Shown in pieces: positions 49,568-61,055 of a stretch of DNA of 64,000 nt. The notes under the pieces are model-generated. The model ran no database searches. It was not told where the DNA came from and was given only the letters and a program-made list of their open reading frames with translations. Origin of the DNA: Urbifossiella sp046350095 (lineage in GTDB: Bacteria; Planctomycetota; Planctomycetia; Gemmatales; Gemmataceae); contig JAXMBA010000008.1 in the NCBI GenBank assembly GCA_046350095.1, positions 372,001-436,000 on the forward strand, in the 5' to 3' direction. Every line of letters begins with the position of its first letter. Position 1 is the first letter of the stretch. The position numbers and the translations under genes are program-made.

Positions 49568-50214
49568 CCCGCGTACTGGTCAGCGACTTCGACGGGACGA
49601 TGACCCGGCACGATTTCTACAAGCTCGCGCTGGACGAGCTGTTGCCGAGGGACGTGCCCGACCACTGGGCCGCGTACCGGGCCGGCGAGATCACACACTT
49701 CGAGGCGCTGCGCCGGTACTTCGCCGCGATCCGCGCCCCGGAGGCCGAGGTGCTGGCGGTCGTGGACCGGATGGAACTCGACCCCGCGCTCGGGCCCGCG
49801 GTCGAGGAGTTGGCCGACGCCGGGTGGAAGGTCGTGGTCTCGTCCGCCGGGTGCGACTGGTACATTCGCCGGCTGCTCATTGCGGCGGGGGTGGACGTGG
49901 AGGTTCACGCCAACCCGGGGCGGTTCGTGGCCGGGGCAGGGCTGCTGATGGAGAAGCCGGTGGGTTCGCCGTACTACTGCGACACCCTCGGCGTTGACAA
50001 GGCCCGCGTCGTGCGCGACCACCTCGCCGCGGGACGGATGGTGGCCTTCGCCGGCGACGGCTTCCCGGACGCAGAAGCCGCGCGGCTGGTGTCCGGCGAA
50101 TTGCGGTTCGCCCGCGGCGACTTGGCTGCCGTGCTGACCCGCGAGGGGCTGGCGTTCCACCCGTTTGAAGTGTGGTCGGACGTTGCCTTCGTCCTCGCCC
50201 CGCGGGGAGTCTGA
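49564..50214 (+). CDS. HAD-IB phosphatase, MtnX-like
   Basis: A 216-residue HAD phosphatase. Motif I is VSDFDGTMTRHDF (DxDGT nucleophile Asp), motif II is VVVSSAGCDWYIRRL (Ser), and motifs III/IV are DKARVVRDH ... VAFAGDGFPDAEAA. The C1 cap and size match MtnX/SerB-like (HAD-IB) enzymes. In methionine salvage MtnX dephosphorylates a ketose phosphate, but no other mtn genes are here. The ATG overlaps the transporter stop and the stop is one base from the glycerol-1-phosphate dehydrogenase start, so a phosphoester made by that enzyme is the obvious candidate substrate (inference). Confidence 0.84.
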   Translation: MTRVLVSDFDGTMTRHDFYKLALDELLPRDVPDHWAAYRAGEITHFEALRRYFAAIRAPEAEVLAVVDRMELDPALGPAVEELADAGWKVVVSSAGCDWYIRRLLIAAGVDVEVHANPGRFVAGAGLLMEKPVGSPYYCDTLGVDKARVVRDHLAAGRMVAFAGDGFPDAEAARLVSGELRFARGDLAAVLTREGLAFHPFEVWSDVAFVLAPRGV

Positions 50215-50215
50215 C

Positions 50216-51262
50216 ATGCTCCGGCCGACGCAGATCGCCATCCCGACGCTCGTCCGCGTGAAGGACGGGGCGCTCGACCGTCTCGGCCTGTACCTGACGC
50301 GCGGCGGGCACACGCGCGTTGCCGTTCTGGTGAGCCAGGGGCTGACGGCACCGCTGCCGGAGCGCGCGAAGGCGGCGCTGACGGCGCACGGGGTTGAAGC
50401 GGCGGCGTGGGTCGAGGTCGCGGACAACGACATCGAATCGGCCGCGCGGCTGTTCGCCGACCTGCCGAAGGCGTCGGCCGTGGTCGGAGTGGGCGGCGGG
50501 AAGGCGCTCGACGTGGCGAAGTATGTCGGGTTCCTCGGCCGGCTGCCGTACTACGCGGTGCCCACGTCACTGTCGAACGACGGATTCTGTAGCCCGCAGT
50601 CGAGCCTGACGGTGCGCGGCAGGCGGCGGTCGCTGCCGGCCGCGCTGCCGTTCGGCGTGGTCGTGGACACGGCCGTGTGCCGCGACGCCCCGCGGTTGCT
50701 TACCCTTTCCGGGGTCGGCGACCTGGTGGCCAAGTTCACCGCCATCGCCGACTGGAAGCTGGCGTTCCACGCCGTCGGCGAGCCGGTGGACGACTTCGCC
50801 GCGCTGATGTCCGACGGGTCCGTGCACGCCGTCCTGAGCCACCCGGCGCTCGACGCCGAGGGGGTGAGACTCTTGGCGACAGCCCTGCTGATGAACGGCG
50901 TGGCGATGGAAGTGTGCGGGTCGTCGCGGCCGGCGAGCGGGAGCGAGCACCTGATCTCGCACGCCCTCGACGCGACGTCGGCGCGGCCGCGGCTCCACGG
51001 CTTGCAGGTCGGCGTCGCGACCTACCTGATGGCACTCGTGCAAGGGGGCCACGCCGCCCAGATCGCCGCCCTGTTCGACGCCACCGGGTTCTGGGACGCC
51101 GTCGCGTCCGACCCGTTCGACCGGGCGGAGTGGCTGGCCGCGGTGCGGTCCGCACCGACGGTGAAGGCGAACTTCTACACCGTGCTGTCCGCCCGGGACG
51201 TGCTCCCGGAGGTCGAACGGCACTTCACAACGGACCCGCGGCTCGCCCGCTGCGTCCGCTAG
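50216..51262 (+). CDS. egsA: sn-Glycerol-1-phosphate dehydrogenase (EgsA/AraM type)
   Basis: A 348-residue metal-dependent dehydrogenase of the dehydroquinate synthase-like fold, reducing dihydroxyacetone phosphate to sn-glycerol 1-phosphate with NAD(P)H. Motifs: GVGGGKALDVAKYVG (dinucleotide loop), PTSLSNDGFCSP (substrate loop with metal-site Asp region), SGSEHLISHALD and RLHGLQVGVAT (metal His residues). In archaea this enzyme makes the lipid backbone; in bacteria (AraM) its role is less clear. It starts one base after the HAD gene. The chain is slightly shorter than the ~390 of AraM-type enzymes and matches archaeal lengths. Could serve ether-lipid synthesis or NADH disposal. Confidence 0.87.
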   Translation: MLRPTQIAIPTLVRVKDGALDRLGLYLTRGGHTRVAVLVSQGLTAPLPERAKAALTAHGVEAAAWVEVADNDIESAARLFADLPKASAVVGVGGGKALDVAKYVGFLGRLPYYAVPTSLSNDGFCSPQSSLTVRGRRRSLPAALPFGVVVDTAVCRDAPRLLTLSGVGDLVAKFTAIADWKLAFHAVGEPVDDFAALMSDGSVHAVLSHPALDAEGVRLLATALLMNGVAMEVCGSSRPASGSEHLISHALDATSARPRLHGLQVGVATYLMALVQGGHAAQIAALFDATGFWDAVASDPFDRAEWLAAVRSAPTVKANFYTVLSARDVLPEVERHFTTDPRLARCVR

Positions 51263-51281
51263 CCTGGCCCAAGGACCGCCC

Positions 51282-52187
51282 ATGATTCGTCCCGACGTCC
51301 TCGACTTGTTCCGCGTCAAGCCCGGAAAGAAGTTCCGGCTGAAGGACTGCAACCCCGGCTGGAAACAGACGGAGGAGTTCGAGGAACTCGGCAAGGACGC
51401 CCTGAAGGAGCGGGCGCAACAGACCCTTGCCGCGAACCTGGCCGACCTCGCGGCGGCCCAGGAACTCCTGTACGCCGACGACCGGCACGCCGTGCTCATC
51501 GTCCTCCAGGCGATGGACGCGGCCGGCAAGGACGGGACCATCAAGCACGTGATGAGCGGGGTCAACCCCCAGGGCTGCCAGGTGTACAGCTTCAAGAAGC
51601 CGTCGGCCGAGGAGCTCGACCACACGTTCCTGTGGCGCTACATGAAGAGCCTTCCCGAGCGCGGCCGCATCGGCATCTTCAACCGCTCCTACTACGAGGA
51701 CGTGCTCGTGGTTAAGGTCCACCCCGAGCTGATCGGCCGGCAACTGCCGCGGAAGAAGGAGACGTTCGGCAAGGGCTTCTGGAAGAAGCGGTACGAGGAC
51801 ATCAACGCCTTCGAGCGGCACCTCGTCCGCAATGGCACGGTGGTACTGAAGTTCTTCCTGAACGTGTCGAAGGACGAGCAGAAGCGGCGATTCCTGGAAC
51901 GCCTCGACCGGCCGGAGAAGAACTGGAAGTTCTCGCCGTCCGACCTCGCCGAGCGCGCCTACTGGGACGACTACATGGCCGCCTACGAGGACGCCATCGG
52001 CGCGACGAGCACGCCGGAGGCGCCATGGTACGTCGTCCCCGCGGACCACAAGTGGGTGACCCGTGCCGTCGTCGCCGACGTGGTGACGACGACCGTTCGC
52101 GGGCTCGACCTGAAGGTGCCCGAGTTGACCGACGACGACCGGAAGCGGCTTGAAGCGGCTCGCTCCACCCTGAGCGCCGAACAGTGA
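51282..52187 (+). CDS. ppk2: Polyphosphate kinase 2 family protein
   Basis: A 301-residue P-loop kinase of the PPK2 family, which transfers phosphate between polyphosphate and nucleotides. Walker A is AMDAAGKDGTIKHVM (about residues 76-90), motif II is NRSYYEDVLVVKVHPE (Walker B) and the lid module is RRFLERLDRPEKNWKFSPSD followed by AERAYWDDYMAAYEDAI. The size matches the single-domain classes I and III, which phosphorylate NDPs or NMPs from polyP. Subclass cannot be assigned reliably without alignment. In this island it could rephosphorylate ADP/AMP or store phosphate when ATP is limiting. It begins 19 bases after the dehydrogenase gene. Confidence 0.93.
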   Translation: MIRPDVLDLFRVKPGKKFRLKDCNPGWKQTEEFEELGKDALKERAQQTLAANLADLAAAQELLYADDRHAVLIVLQAMDAAGKDGTIKHVMSGVNPQGCQVYSFKKPSAEELDHTFLWRYMKSLPERGRIGIFNRSYYEDVLVVKVHPELIGRQLPRKKETFGKGFWKKRYEDINAFERHLVRNGTVVLKFFLNVSKDEQKRRFLERLDRPEKNWKFSPSDLAERAYWDDYMAAYEDAIGATSTPEAPWYVVPADHKWVTRAVVADVVTTTVRGLDLKVPELTDDDRKRLEAARSTLSAEQ

Positions 52188-52246
52188 CGCGGGTCGGCCA
52201 TGACCGCTACCCCGCCCGAGAGATTCGCCAACCCCGAGGAGGCATC

Positions 52247-53203
52247 ATGATTGCAACACTCATCCCACGCCGGGTCCTCATCCCGGTCGTCGCACTGGGG
52301 CTCGCGGCCCTGGTCGTCGCCGGCCGACACGAGGCGTCGGGCCGCCCGCCCGTCGCGGCGTCCGCCGTCGCCCAGCCGCCCGCGGCGCCCGCGGAGCGGC
52401 CAACGGACCAGAGCGGCGTGACGGCCGCCGTGGCCGCGCTCGCCGCGAGCTTCGGTCGGGGCGACGCGAAGGCCGTGGCCGCGCTGTTCACCGCCGAGGG
52501 CGAGTACACAGGCGACGACGGCACCAGCGTCCGCGGCCGCGTCGCGCTGGAAAAGGACTACGCCGAGTTCTTCGCCAAGTCCCCCGGTGCGAAGGTCGAG
52601 GTAGATGTCGATGCCGTTCGATTCCCGTCCCGTGACACGGCCGTCGTGGACGCCCACTTCAAGGTGCGCCGGGCGAAGGGCGAACTCGTCGTCAGCCGCG
52701 GCAGCATCCTGTACGCCCGCGAGGACGGCAAGTGGCTCGTCGCCATCCTCCGCGAGTGGGGCGGCGACGGCCTCTCGCTCCGCGACCTGGAGTTCCTTAT
52801 CGGCACCTGGGAGACGAAGCAGCCCGGCACGAGCGTGACCACCCGGTACGAGTGGACGGCGAACAAGTCGTTCATCCGCTGCCACTTCTCGGTCATGAAC
52901 GACGGCAAGACGGTCGGCGGGACGCAGATGATCGGCCGCGACCCCGGCACCAACACGCTGCACGTCTGGACGTTCGAGGACACCGGCGGCGTCGGCGACA
53001 GCGAGATCACGCGCGACGGTAAGAAGTGGGTCTTCACCGCCCGCGGCACGACGGCCGACGGCCGGGTGCTGACGGCCACGAACCTGCTAACGCCGATGGA
53101 CGCCGACTCGTTCACCTGGCACCCGGTGCAGCGGGCGCTTGACGGCGAGCCACTACCCGATCTGGCGCCAGTAAAGGTCACCCGTGTGCGGGGGAAGCAA
53201 TGA
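52247..53203 (+). CDS. Exported SgcJ/EcaC (SnoaL-like) protein with DUF1579-like tail
   Basis: A 318-residue protein with an N-terminal hydrophobic signal (RRVLIPVVALGLAALVVAGR). A SnoaL/DUF4440-type domain (ERPTDQSGVTAAVAALAASF, AVAALFTAEGEYTGDDGTSV, EDGKWLVAILREW) occupies residues 55-175, and a second part resembles DUF1579 (LEFLIGTWETKQPGTSVTTR, VHTWTFED-like LHVWTFEDTGGV, FTARGTTADGRVLTATN). Proteins of this composite kind are common in planctomycetes; no catalytic residues are secure. ATG 52247 follows a strong GAGGAGG. It is 59 bases after ppk2 and precedes the Gly-rich gene by 29 bases. Confidence 0.82.
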   Translation: MIATLIPRRVLIPVVALGLAALVVAGRHEASGRPPVAASAVAQPPAAPAERPTDQSGVTAAVAALAASFGRGDAKAVAALFTAEGEYTGDDGTSVRGRVALEKDYAEFFAKSPGAKVEVDVDAVRFPSRDTAVVDAHFKVRRAKGELVVSRGSILYAREDGKWLVAILREWGGDGLSLRDLEFLIGTWETKQPGTSVTTRYEWTANKSFIRCHFSVMNDGKTVGGTQMIGRDPGTNTLHVWTFEDTGGVGDSEITRDGKKWVFTARGTTADGRVLTATNLLTPMDADSFTWHPVQRALDGEPLPDLAPVKVTRVRGKQ

Positions 53204-53232
53204 CCACCCCACCCCCAGCCGGAGGACAGACC

Positions 53233-54584
53233 ATGCGACGGGCACTCATCACGTTCGGGGTGGCGGCCGCGGTCATGCTCGCGGCGACCGACGACTCGCA
53301 CGCTCAGCGGCGGCCGCGGCGGCGGCGGGGCCCGCGTCGGCGGGGGCGGTGGGCGGCGGGGCCCGCGTCGGCGGCGGGGCCGTGGCCGGCCCCTACGGCG
53401 GGGCCGGCGTCGGCGCGCGGTCCGGCGGTACCGTCGTCGGCCCGGCCGGCGGCACCCGTAAGCGCCGGAGCCGGCAGCGGGTCGTACACGACCAACCGCG
53501 GCACGACGATCGACTACGCCGGCGCGCCCGCGGGGGCACGGGGCCGGGCGGCGTGAGTGCCGGGCGCGGCGTCGGCGGCGTGCAGGTCACGACGCCCGGC
53601 GGCCGCGAGGTGACGAAGGTCGGCACCGCGGGCGGCATCGCCGGACCGGGCGGAAATGCCATCGGCGGGCGAACGGGTGTGACTACTGGTAGCGGCCCCG
53701 GCGGGTCGTTCGGCTCGGCGTACCACGGCGGCGTCGCAATAGGCCCGCAGGGCGCGGCAGCGGCCGGCGGTCGGGTCGGCACCGCGACGGGGCCTGGCGG
53801 CACCGTCGCCGGAGCGACCCGCGGCGCGGCGGCCGTCGGGCCGTACAGCGCTGCCGCAGGCCGCACAACCGTCGCACGCGGCACAGGCGGCACGTATTAC
53901 GCATCCCGCGCCACCCTCGCCGGAACGGGCGGCGTAGTGCGGTCGAACTTCGGCTACTATTCTGCATTTACCCCCAACTGGTATGCCCGCTACCCGGGCG
54001 CCTGGTTCGCCGCCGGGTGGACCGCGGCGCGCATCTGGTCGGCCCCGGCGTGGGGCACCGTGTCGGCGTACTGCAGCTACCCGGCCGAGCCCATCTACTA
54101 CGACTACGGCGAGACCGTCGTGTACTCCGGCGACCAGGTCGTGTTCAACGGCGACCAGGAGTACCCGGCGGCGGACTACTACCAGGGCGCGGCCAACTTC
54201 GCCCAGGCCGGCCGCGACGCGAAAGTCGAGCCGAAGGCCGACGACTTCCAGCCGCTCGGCGTGTTCGCCATGGTCGGCGAGGGGGAGACGAAGTCCACGA
54301 ACCTGTTCCAGCTCGCGGTCAGCAAGGCCGGGGTGATCCGCGGCAACTACTACAACGCGCTCACCGACAAGACCGACCCGGTGTACGGGTCGGTGGACCA
54401 GAAGACGCAGCGGGCCGCTTGGACAGTCGGCGACAGCAAGTCGCCGGTCTACGAGGCCGGCATTGCCAACCTGACCCGTGACGAGACGGCGATGCTCGTC
54501 CACTACGCCGCGGACAACTCCAAGCAGTTCACGCTCGTCCGCATCGAACAGCCGCCCGGCGAGGCGCCGGCGGACAAGAAATAG
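53233..54584 (+). CDS. Gly/Ala-rich secreted repeat protein, apparently frameshifted
   Basis: The signal peptide MRRALITFGVAAAVMLAATD with DDSHAQ is encoded in one frame from ATG 53233, but that frame ends at 53556. The Gly-rich continuation GGGARVGGGAVAGPYGGAGV lies one frame away until about 53458. GSYTTNRGTTIDYAGAPAGA is back in the first frame (about 53470-53545). VGGVQVTTPGGREVTKVGTA onward is again in the other frame to the stop at 54584. Joined, they give a continuous repeat protein with a C-terminal domain (TPNWYARYPGAWFAAGW, YCSYPAEPIYYDYGE, RGNYYNALTDKTDPVYGS). Three frame switches in 250 bases of GC-run DNA suggest sequencing error or a decayed gene. If uncorrected, the exported form cannot be made from this sequence. 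Confidence 0.7.
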
Positions 54585-54641
54585 CCCCCGCAGCCGGCAC
54601 CCCGTCGCCGGCCACCCCAACCACTCCCTGTGAGGCTCACC

Positions 54642-56546
54642 ATGACTACCCGCCGTACCTGCCGCCCGGTCGTTACCCAACTCGAGGACCGGGCCGTCCC
54701 CGCCATCAACGTGCTGTTCGACTTTCGGTTCGACGCGACGGGGTTCTTCACCGGCCACGCCGATCGGATCGCCACCATCCAGGCGGCCGCGGCCGACGTC
54801 GGGGCCCGGTTCACCGACACCCTGAACGCCATCCCGTTCCCCACCGCCCCCGGGGATTCGTGGACGGCCCGGTTCGACGACCCGAGCGCCCTCGACCAGG
54901 AGGAGGTGACGAACCTGATCGTCCCGGCGAACACGGTCGTGGTTTTCGTGGGGGCCCGGGACCTCCTGGGCGAGTTGACCGAGGAGTCGAGCGAGCGGGT
55001 GGCGACCGGCTCCCCGATCTGGTACGACCAGGTCTTCGGCCGCGGGCAGGCGAACAGCTACGGCGCCGGGGCGACCGACTTCAGCCCGTGGGGCGGGTCG
55101 ATCACCTACGACCTGATCGCGAACTGGCACTTCGGGATCGACCCGCCCGGCGGGTCCACCGAGTACGACCTCTACATGGCCACCCAGAAGGCACTGTTCC
55201 ACATCCTCGGGTTCGGCGAGAGCGAGGCGTGGAGCCGCATCGCCTCGGGCGGCCAGTTCTTCGGCCCCCAGGCGGTCGCGGTAAACGGCGGCGCCCCGGT
55301 ACCACTGGTGACCGGCGACGACGGGGAGCCCAACTACGTGTGGGCCGAGGACACCCTCTCCCAGGGCCAGCGGACACTCATGGACCGTGACCTGGAGGAC
55401 GGGGAGCGGATCGCCCCGACCGCCCTGGACCTGGCCGCGATGACGGACATCGGGTGGAAGCTCCAGAGCACCAGCCCGCCGCCGCCGGCCGCCCCGCCGC
55501 CGCCGATCGCCCCGCCCGCTCCGATCGCCCCGGGCACGGCGCTGCTCGCGGTCGGGAGCGGGGCAGGGGGGCCGACGCAGTTCACCGTCAACGCCGCCGC
55601 TTCATTCACCCAGCTCGCCGCGTTCAACCCGTACCCGAGTTACGCCGGCGGCGCGGGGTTCACCGGGGGCGTCCGGGTGGCGACCGCCGACGTCAACCTC
55701 GACGGCGTCGAGGACATCATCGTCGGCCCGGGGCCGGGGACGGCGGCCGAGATCAAGGTCTACAGCGGGGCCAACTTCCCCACCAGCCCGGACACGTCGC
55801 TCATCGCCAGCGGCTACGCCTTCGAGACCTCATTCCTCGGCGGCGTGTTCGTCTCGGTCGGCGACATCAACAAGGACGGGGTACCAGACCTGGTCGTGAC
55901 CCCCGACGAGGGCGGCGGGCCGCGGGTGCGGATCGTCAGCGGGAAGGACCGGACGATCATCGCCGACTTCCTGGGGATCGACGACGCCAGCTTCCGCGGC
56001 GGCGCCCGCACCGCGGTCGGCGACCTGAACAACGACGGGAACGTGGACCTGGTGGTGGCGGCCGGGTTCGGCGGCGGCCCGCGGGTGGCGGTCTTTGACG
56101 GCAAGTCACTCCGCCCGGGGGGCACCCCGACCAAGCTCATCAACGACTTCTTCCTGTTCGAGCAAGAGTTGCGGAACGGCGCCTACGTGGCCGTCGGGGA
56201 CCTGAACGGCGACGGGTACGGTGACCTGATCGGCGGCGGCGGCCCCGGTGGCGGCCCGCGGGTGTACGCCCTCTCCGGGTTCGGCCTGACCCAGCAGAAC
56301 GGCACCCAGACGGTAATGGCGAACTTCTTCGCCGGGGACACCAACAACCGCGGCGGGGTGCCGGTGGCGGTCAAGAACATCGACGGCGACCAGCGGGCCG
56401 ACATCGTGGCCGGGGCCGGGTCGGGCGGCCAGGCGGTGGTGACCACGTACCTCGGGTCCACCATCACCCCGACCGGTACGCCGGCGCCCTACCAACGGTT
56501 CCTGGTGTTCGATTCCAGCTTCCTCGGCGGCGCGTACGTCGGGTGA
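54642..56546 (+). CDS. FG-GAP repeat protein with a degenerate metallopeptidase-like N-domain
   Basis: A 634-residue planctomycete surface protein with the tag QLEDRAVPAINV (residues 13-24) in place of a signal peptide. Residues 25-275 resemble a matrixin-type domain: KALFHILGFGES (183-194) aligns with HExxHxLGFGH but keeps only the middle His, and AMTDIGW (266-272) fits the Met-turn, so zinc binding is probably lost. A Pro-rich linker (residues 278-297) leads to FG-GAP blades with DVNLDGVEDIIVGPGPG-type calcium loops. ATG 54642 is preferred; GTG 54630 is possible. The protein ends SFLGGAYVG, like the SGNH/FG-GAP protein at the start of the window. Possibly an adhesin. Confidence 0.8.
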   Translation: MTTRRTCRPVVTQLEDRAVPAINVLFDFRFDATGFFTGHADRIATIQAAAADVGARFTDTLNAIPFPTAPGDSWTARFDDPSALDQEEVTNLIVPANTVVVFVGARDLLGELTEESSERVATGSPIWYDQVFGRGQANSYGAGATDFSPWGGSITYDLIANWHFGIDPPGGSTEYDLYMATQKALFHILGFGESEAWSRIASGGQFFGPQAVAVNGGAPVPLVTGDDGEPNYVWAEDTLSQGQRTLMDRDLEDGERIAPTALDLAAMTDIGWKLQSTSPPPPAAPPPPIAPPAPIAPGTALLAVGSGAGGPTQFTVNAAASFTQLAAFNPYPSYAGGAGFTGGVRVATADVNLDGVEDIIVGPGPGTAAEIKVYSGANFPTSPDTSLIASGYAFETSFLGGVFVSVGDINKDGVPDLVVTPDEGGGPRVRIVSGKDRTIIADFLGIDDASFRGGARTAVGDLNNDGNVDLVVAAGFGGGPRVAVFDGKSLRPGGTPTKLINDFFLFEQELRNGAYVAVGDLNGDGYGDLIGGGGPGGGPRVYALSGFGLTQQNGTQTVMANFFAGDTNNRGGVPVAVKNIDGDQRADIVAGAGSGGQAVVTTYLGSTITPTGTPAPYQRFLVFDSSFLGGAYVG

Positions 56547-56614
56547 CACCCGGCGCGCCGGTATCAGGACGAACGGCTCCGGGTACGACCCGGAGGTAAA
56601 CAGGAGGGGCGAAG

Positions 56615-56821
56615 ATGCTCACGGAACGGACGCACCCGGTGGCGGTGTACGCGGACCGCGCGGGCGGGCAGTGGGTCGTACGCGACGGGGCCGGCGAGTT
56701 CTGGCTCCTGCCGCACACGGACAACCCCTGGCGGGACCGCCGACCGTTCGAGCCCGCGGACGACTCGGACCTGGAACCCGTCCCCGGGCATTACCGGGGA
56801 CTGCTCGGCCTCCCTTACTGA
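56615..56821 (+). CDS. Small protein of unknown function (68 residues)
   Basis: A 68-residue protein (MLTERTHPVAVYADRAGGQW ... VVRDGAGEFWLLPHTDNPW) preceded by a strong AGGAGGGG Shine-Dalgarno, which makes it a credible gene. The VYADRxxxQWVVRDxxGxFWLLP core suggests a small antiparallel sheet with buried Trp residues; the end is acidic with GHYRGLLGLPY. No signal peptide or membrane helix. It lies between the FG-GAP and HdeD-like genes on the same strand, 13 bases before the latter. I have no functional assignment. Confidence 0.7.
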   Translation: MLTERTHPVAVYADRAGGQWVVRDGAGEFWLLPHTDNPWRDRRPFEPADDSDLEPVPGHYRGLLGLPY

Positions 56822-56834
56822 ACGGGACGACGTA

Positions 56835-57440
56835 ATGAGTATTACAACCGCCTCCTCGGGCCTCGGGCACCCACCCCGGGGAGGGCCGCACGCCGAGGAA
56901 CTGCATCACCTCGGTCGCTCCTGGGGATGGATCGTCGCGTTCGGCGCCGCGGTCACGGCCCTGGGCATCGGCGCCGTCGCCTTCAGCCTGCTGGCGACGC
57001 TCACCACCGTAATCGTCATCGGCGCCCTGCTCCTCGCCGCCGGCACCGTCCAGCTCATCGGCGCGTTCGTCGCCCGGACGTGGCAGGGATTCTTCGTCTC
57101 GGCGCTGGTCGGCGTGCTGCACATCCTGGTCGGTGGGATCATGGTCGAGCACCCGCTCCGCGCCGCCGCCGTGCTGACGCTGGTGATCGCCGTCATGCTC
57201 CTCGTCGGCGGCGCGGCCCGGGTCCTGTTCGCGGCCACGCACCGCTACCACGGCCGCGGGTGGACTGCCGCCAGCGGGCTCGTCAGCGTCGTCCTCGGCG
57301 TGATGATCTGGCGCGACTGGCCGGAGGCGAGCCTGTGGGTGATCGGCACGTTCGCCGGCATCGACCTCGCCTTCGCCGGCTGGGCGTGGGTCATGCTCGG
57401 CCTCGCCGTGAAGGCCGTGACCGCGACGCCGAAGCCGTAG
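56835..57440 (+). CDS. HdeD-like DUF308 membrane protein
   Basis: A 201-residue membrane protein with six predicted helices in three pairs (WGWIVAFGAAVTALGIGAVA, FSLLATLTTVIVIGALLLAA, FFVSALVGVLHILVGGIMVE, AAVLTLVIAVMLLVGGAARV, GWTAASGLVSVVLGVMIWRD and ASLWVIGTFAGIDLAFAGWA). The repeating pattern is the DUF308/HdeD family; HdeD helps E. coli survive acid at high cell density. A similar role, protecting the cytoplasmic membrane against organic acids, would suit an operon that makes lactate and acetate, but this is inference. ATG 56835, 13 bases after the small upstream gene. Confidence 0.86.
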   Translation: MSITTASSGLGHPPRGGPHAEELHHLGRSWGWIVAFGAAVTALGIGAVAFSLLATLTTVIVIGALLLAAGTVQLIGAFVARTWQGFFVSALVGVLHILVGGIMVEHPLRAAAVLTLVIAVMLLVGGAARVLFAATHRYHGRGWTAASGLVSVVLGVMIWRDWPEASLWVIGTFAGIDLAFAGWAWVMLGLAVKAVTATPKP

Positions 57441-57476
57441 CCGCCGGACCCCTCACACCCCGTACCGAAAGCTGCG

Positions 57477-60200
<2,724 letters not shown>

Positions 60201-60220
60201 CCCGACGACCGGAGGGCGCG

Positions 60221-61003
60221 ATGGATACCGGGCCGCAAGCTCACGTTCCGCTCGGAGTGTTGCTCGCCGCACTGGTCGGGGGCGCGGGGCTGGCCCTTGA
60301 AGGGGGCTACCGGTTCGGCCGCTACCGGCACGCGCGGACGACCGAGGAGAAGGAGACGCCTGTCGGGGCGATGGTCGGGTCGATCCTCGCCCTGTTCGCG
60401 TTCATGCTGGCGTTCACGTTCGGCCTCGCGGCGAACTTCTTCGAGACCCGCCGCCAGGCCGTACTGGACGAGGCGAACGCCGTCGGTACGACCTACCTTC
60501 GGACCGGGCTGCTGCCGCAGCCGGAGCGGGGTGAGAGTGCCCGGCTACTGCGGGAGTACGTGGACGTGCGGTTGGCGATGGTCAACCAGGGGCGGCTCGC
60601 CGACGGGATTACGCGCACGGACGAGTTGCACCGGCGGCTGTGGGCGTTGGCCATGAGCGGCGCGGAGCGGAAGCCCGGGCCGGAGGTGGTCTCGTACGCC
60701 CAGTCGCTGAACCAGGTGATCGACCTGCACGCCGTCCGCGTCCAGGTCGGCGTGCGCAACCGCATTCCGGTGAGCGTCTCGGTCGGCCTACTGGGCCTGG
60801 GTGTGGTGGCCATGTCGGCCGTCGGCTACCAGTCGGGGATCGCGGCGACCCGGCGGTCGCCGGCAATGCTGGCGCTGGTCCTGTCGTTCTCCGGCGTGTT
60901 GTTCCTGATCGCCGACCTGGACCGCCCGCAGGAAGGGTTTCTGACCGTCGGGCAACAGCCGATGCTCGACCTGCAAGCCGGCATGCGGGCGGACGCACAG
61001 TAG
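60221..61003 (+). CDS. Membrane protein resembling DUF4239 (bestrophin-like)
   Basis: A 260-residue membrane protein with a first helix (VPLGVLLAALVGGAGLALEG), a second (MVGSILALFAFMLAFTFGLA), an extended charged middle (FFETRRQAVLDEANAVGTTY ... LLREYVDVRLAMVNQGRLAD) and two C-terminal helices (VSVGLLGLGVVAMSAVGYQS, PAMLALVLSFSGVLFLIADL). The DEANAVGTTYLRxxLLP segment and layout match DUF4239/bestrophin-like proteins. Function unknown; ion-channel activity is a guess from the fold name. ATG 60221 follows GGAGGGCG, 20 bases after the glycosidase gene. Confidence 0.82.
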   Translation: MDTGPQAHVPLGVLLAALVGGAGLALEGGYRFGRYRHARTTEEKETPVGAMVGSILALFAFMLAFTFGLAANFFETRRQAVLDEANAVGTTYLRTGLLPQPERGESARLLREYVDVRLAMVNQGRLADGITRTDELHRRLWALAMSGAERKPGPEVVSYAQSLNQVIDLHAVRVQVGVRNRIPVSVSVGLLGLGVVAMSAVGYQSGIAATRRSPAMLALVLSFSGVLFLIADLDRPQEGFLTVGQQPMLDLQAGMRADAQ

Positions 61004-61055
61004 TGACCTGCAGGCCCGAGGCATAAGACGAGGGGAACCGATCGGAGGCGGACCC

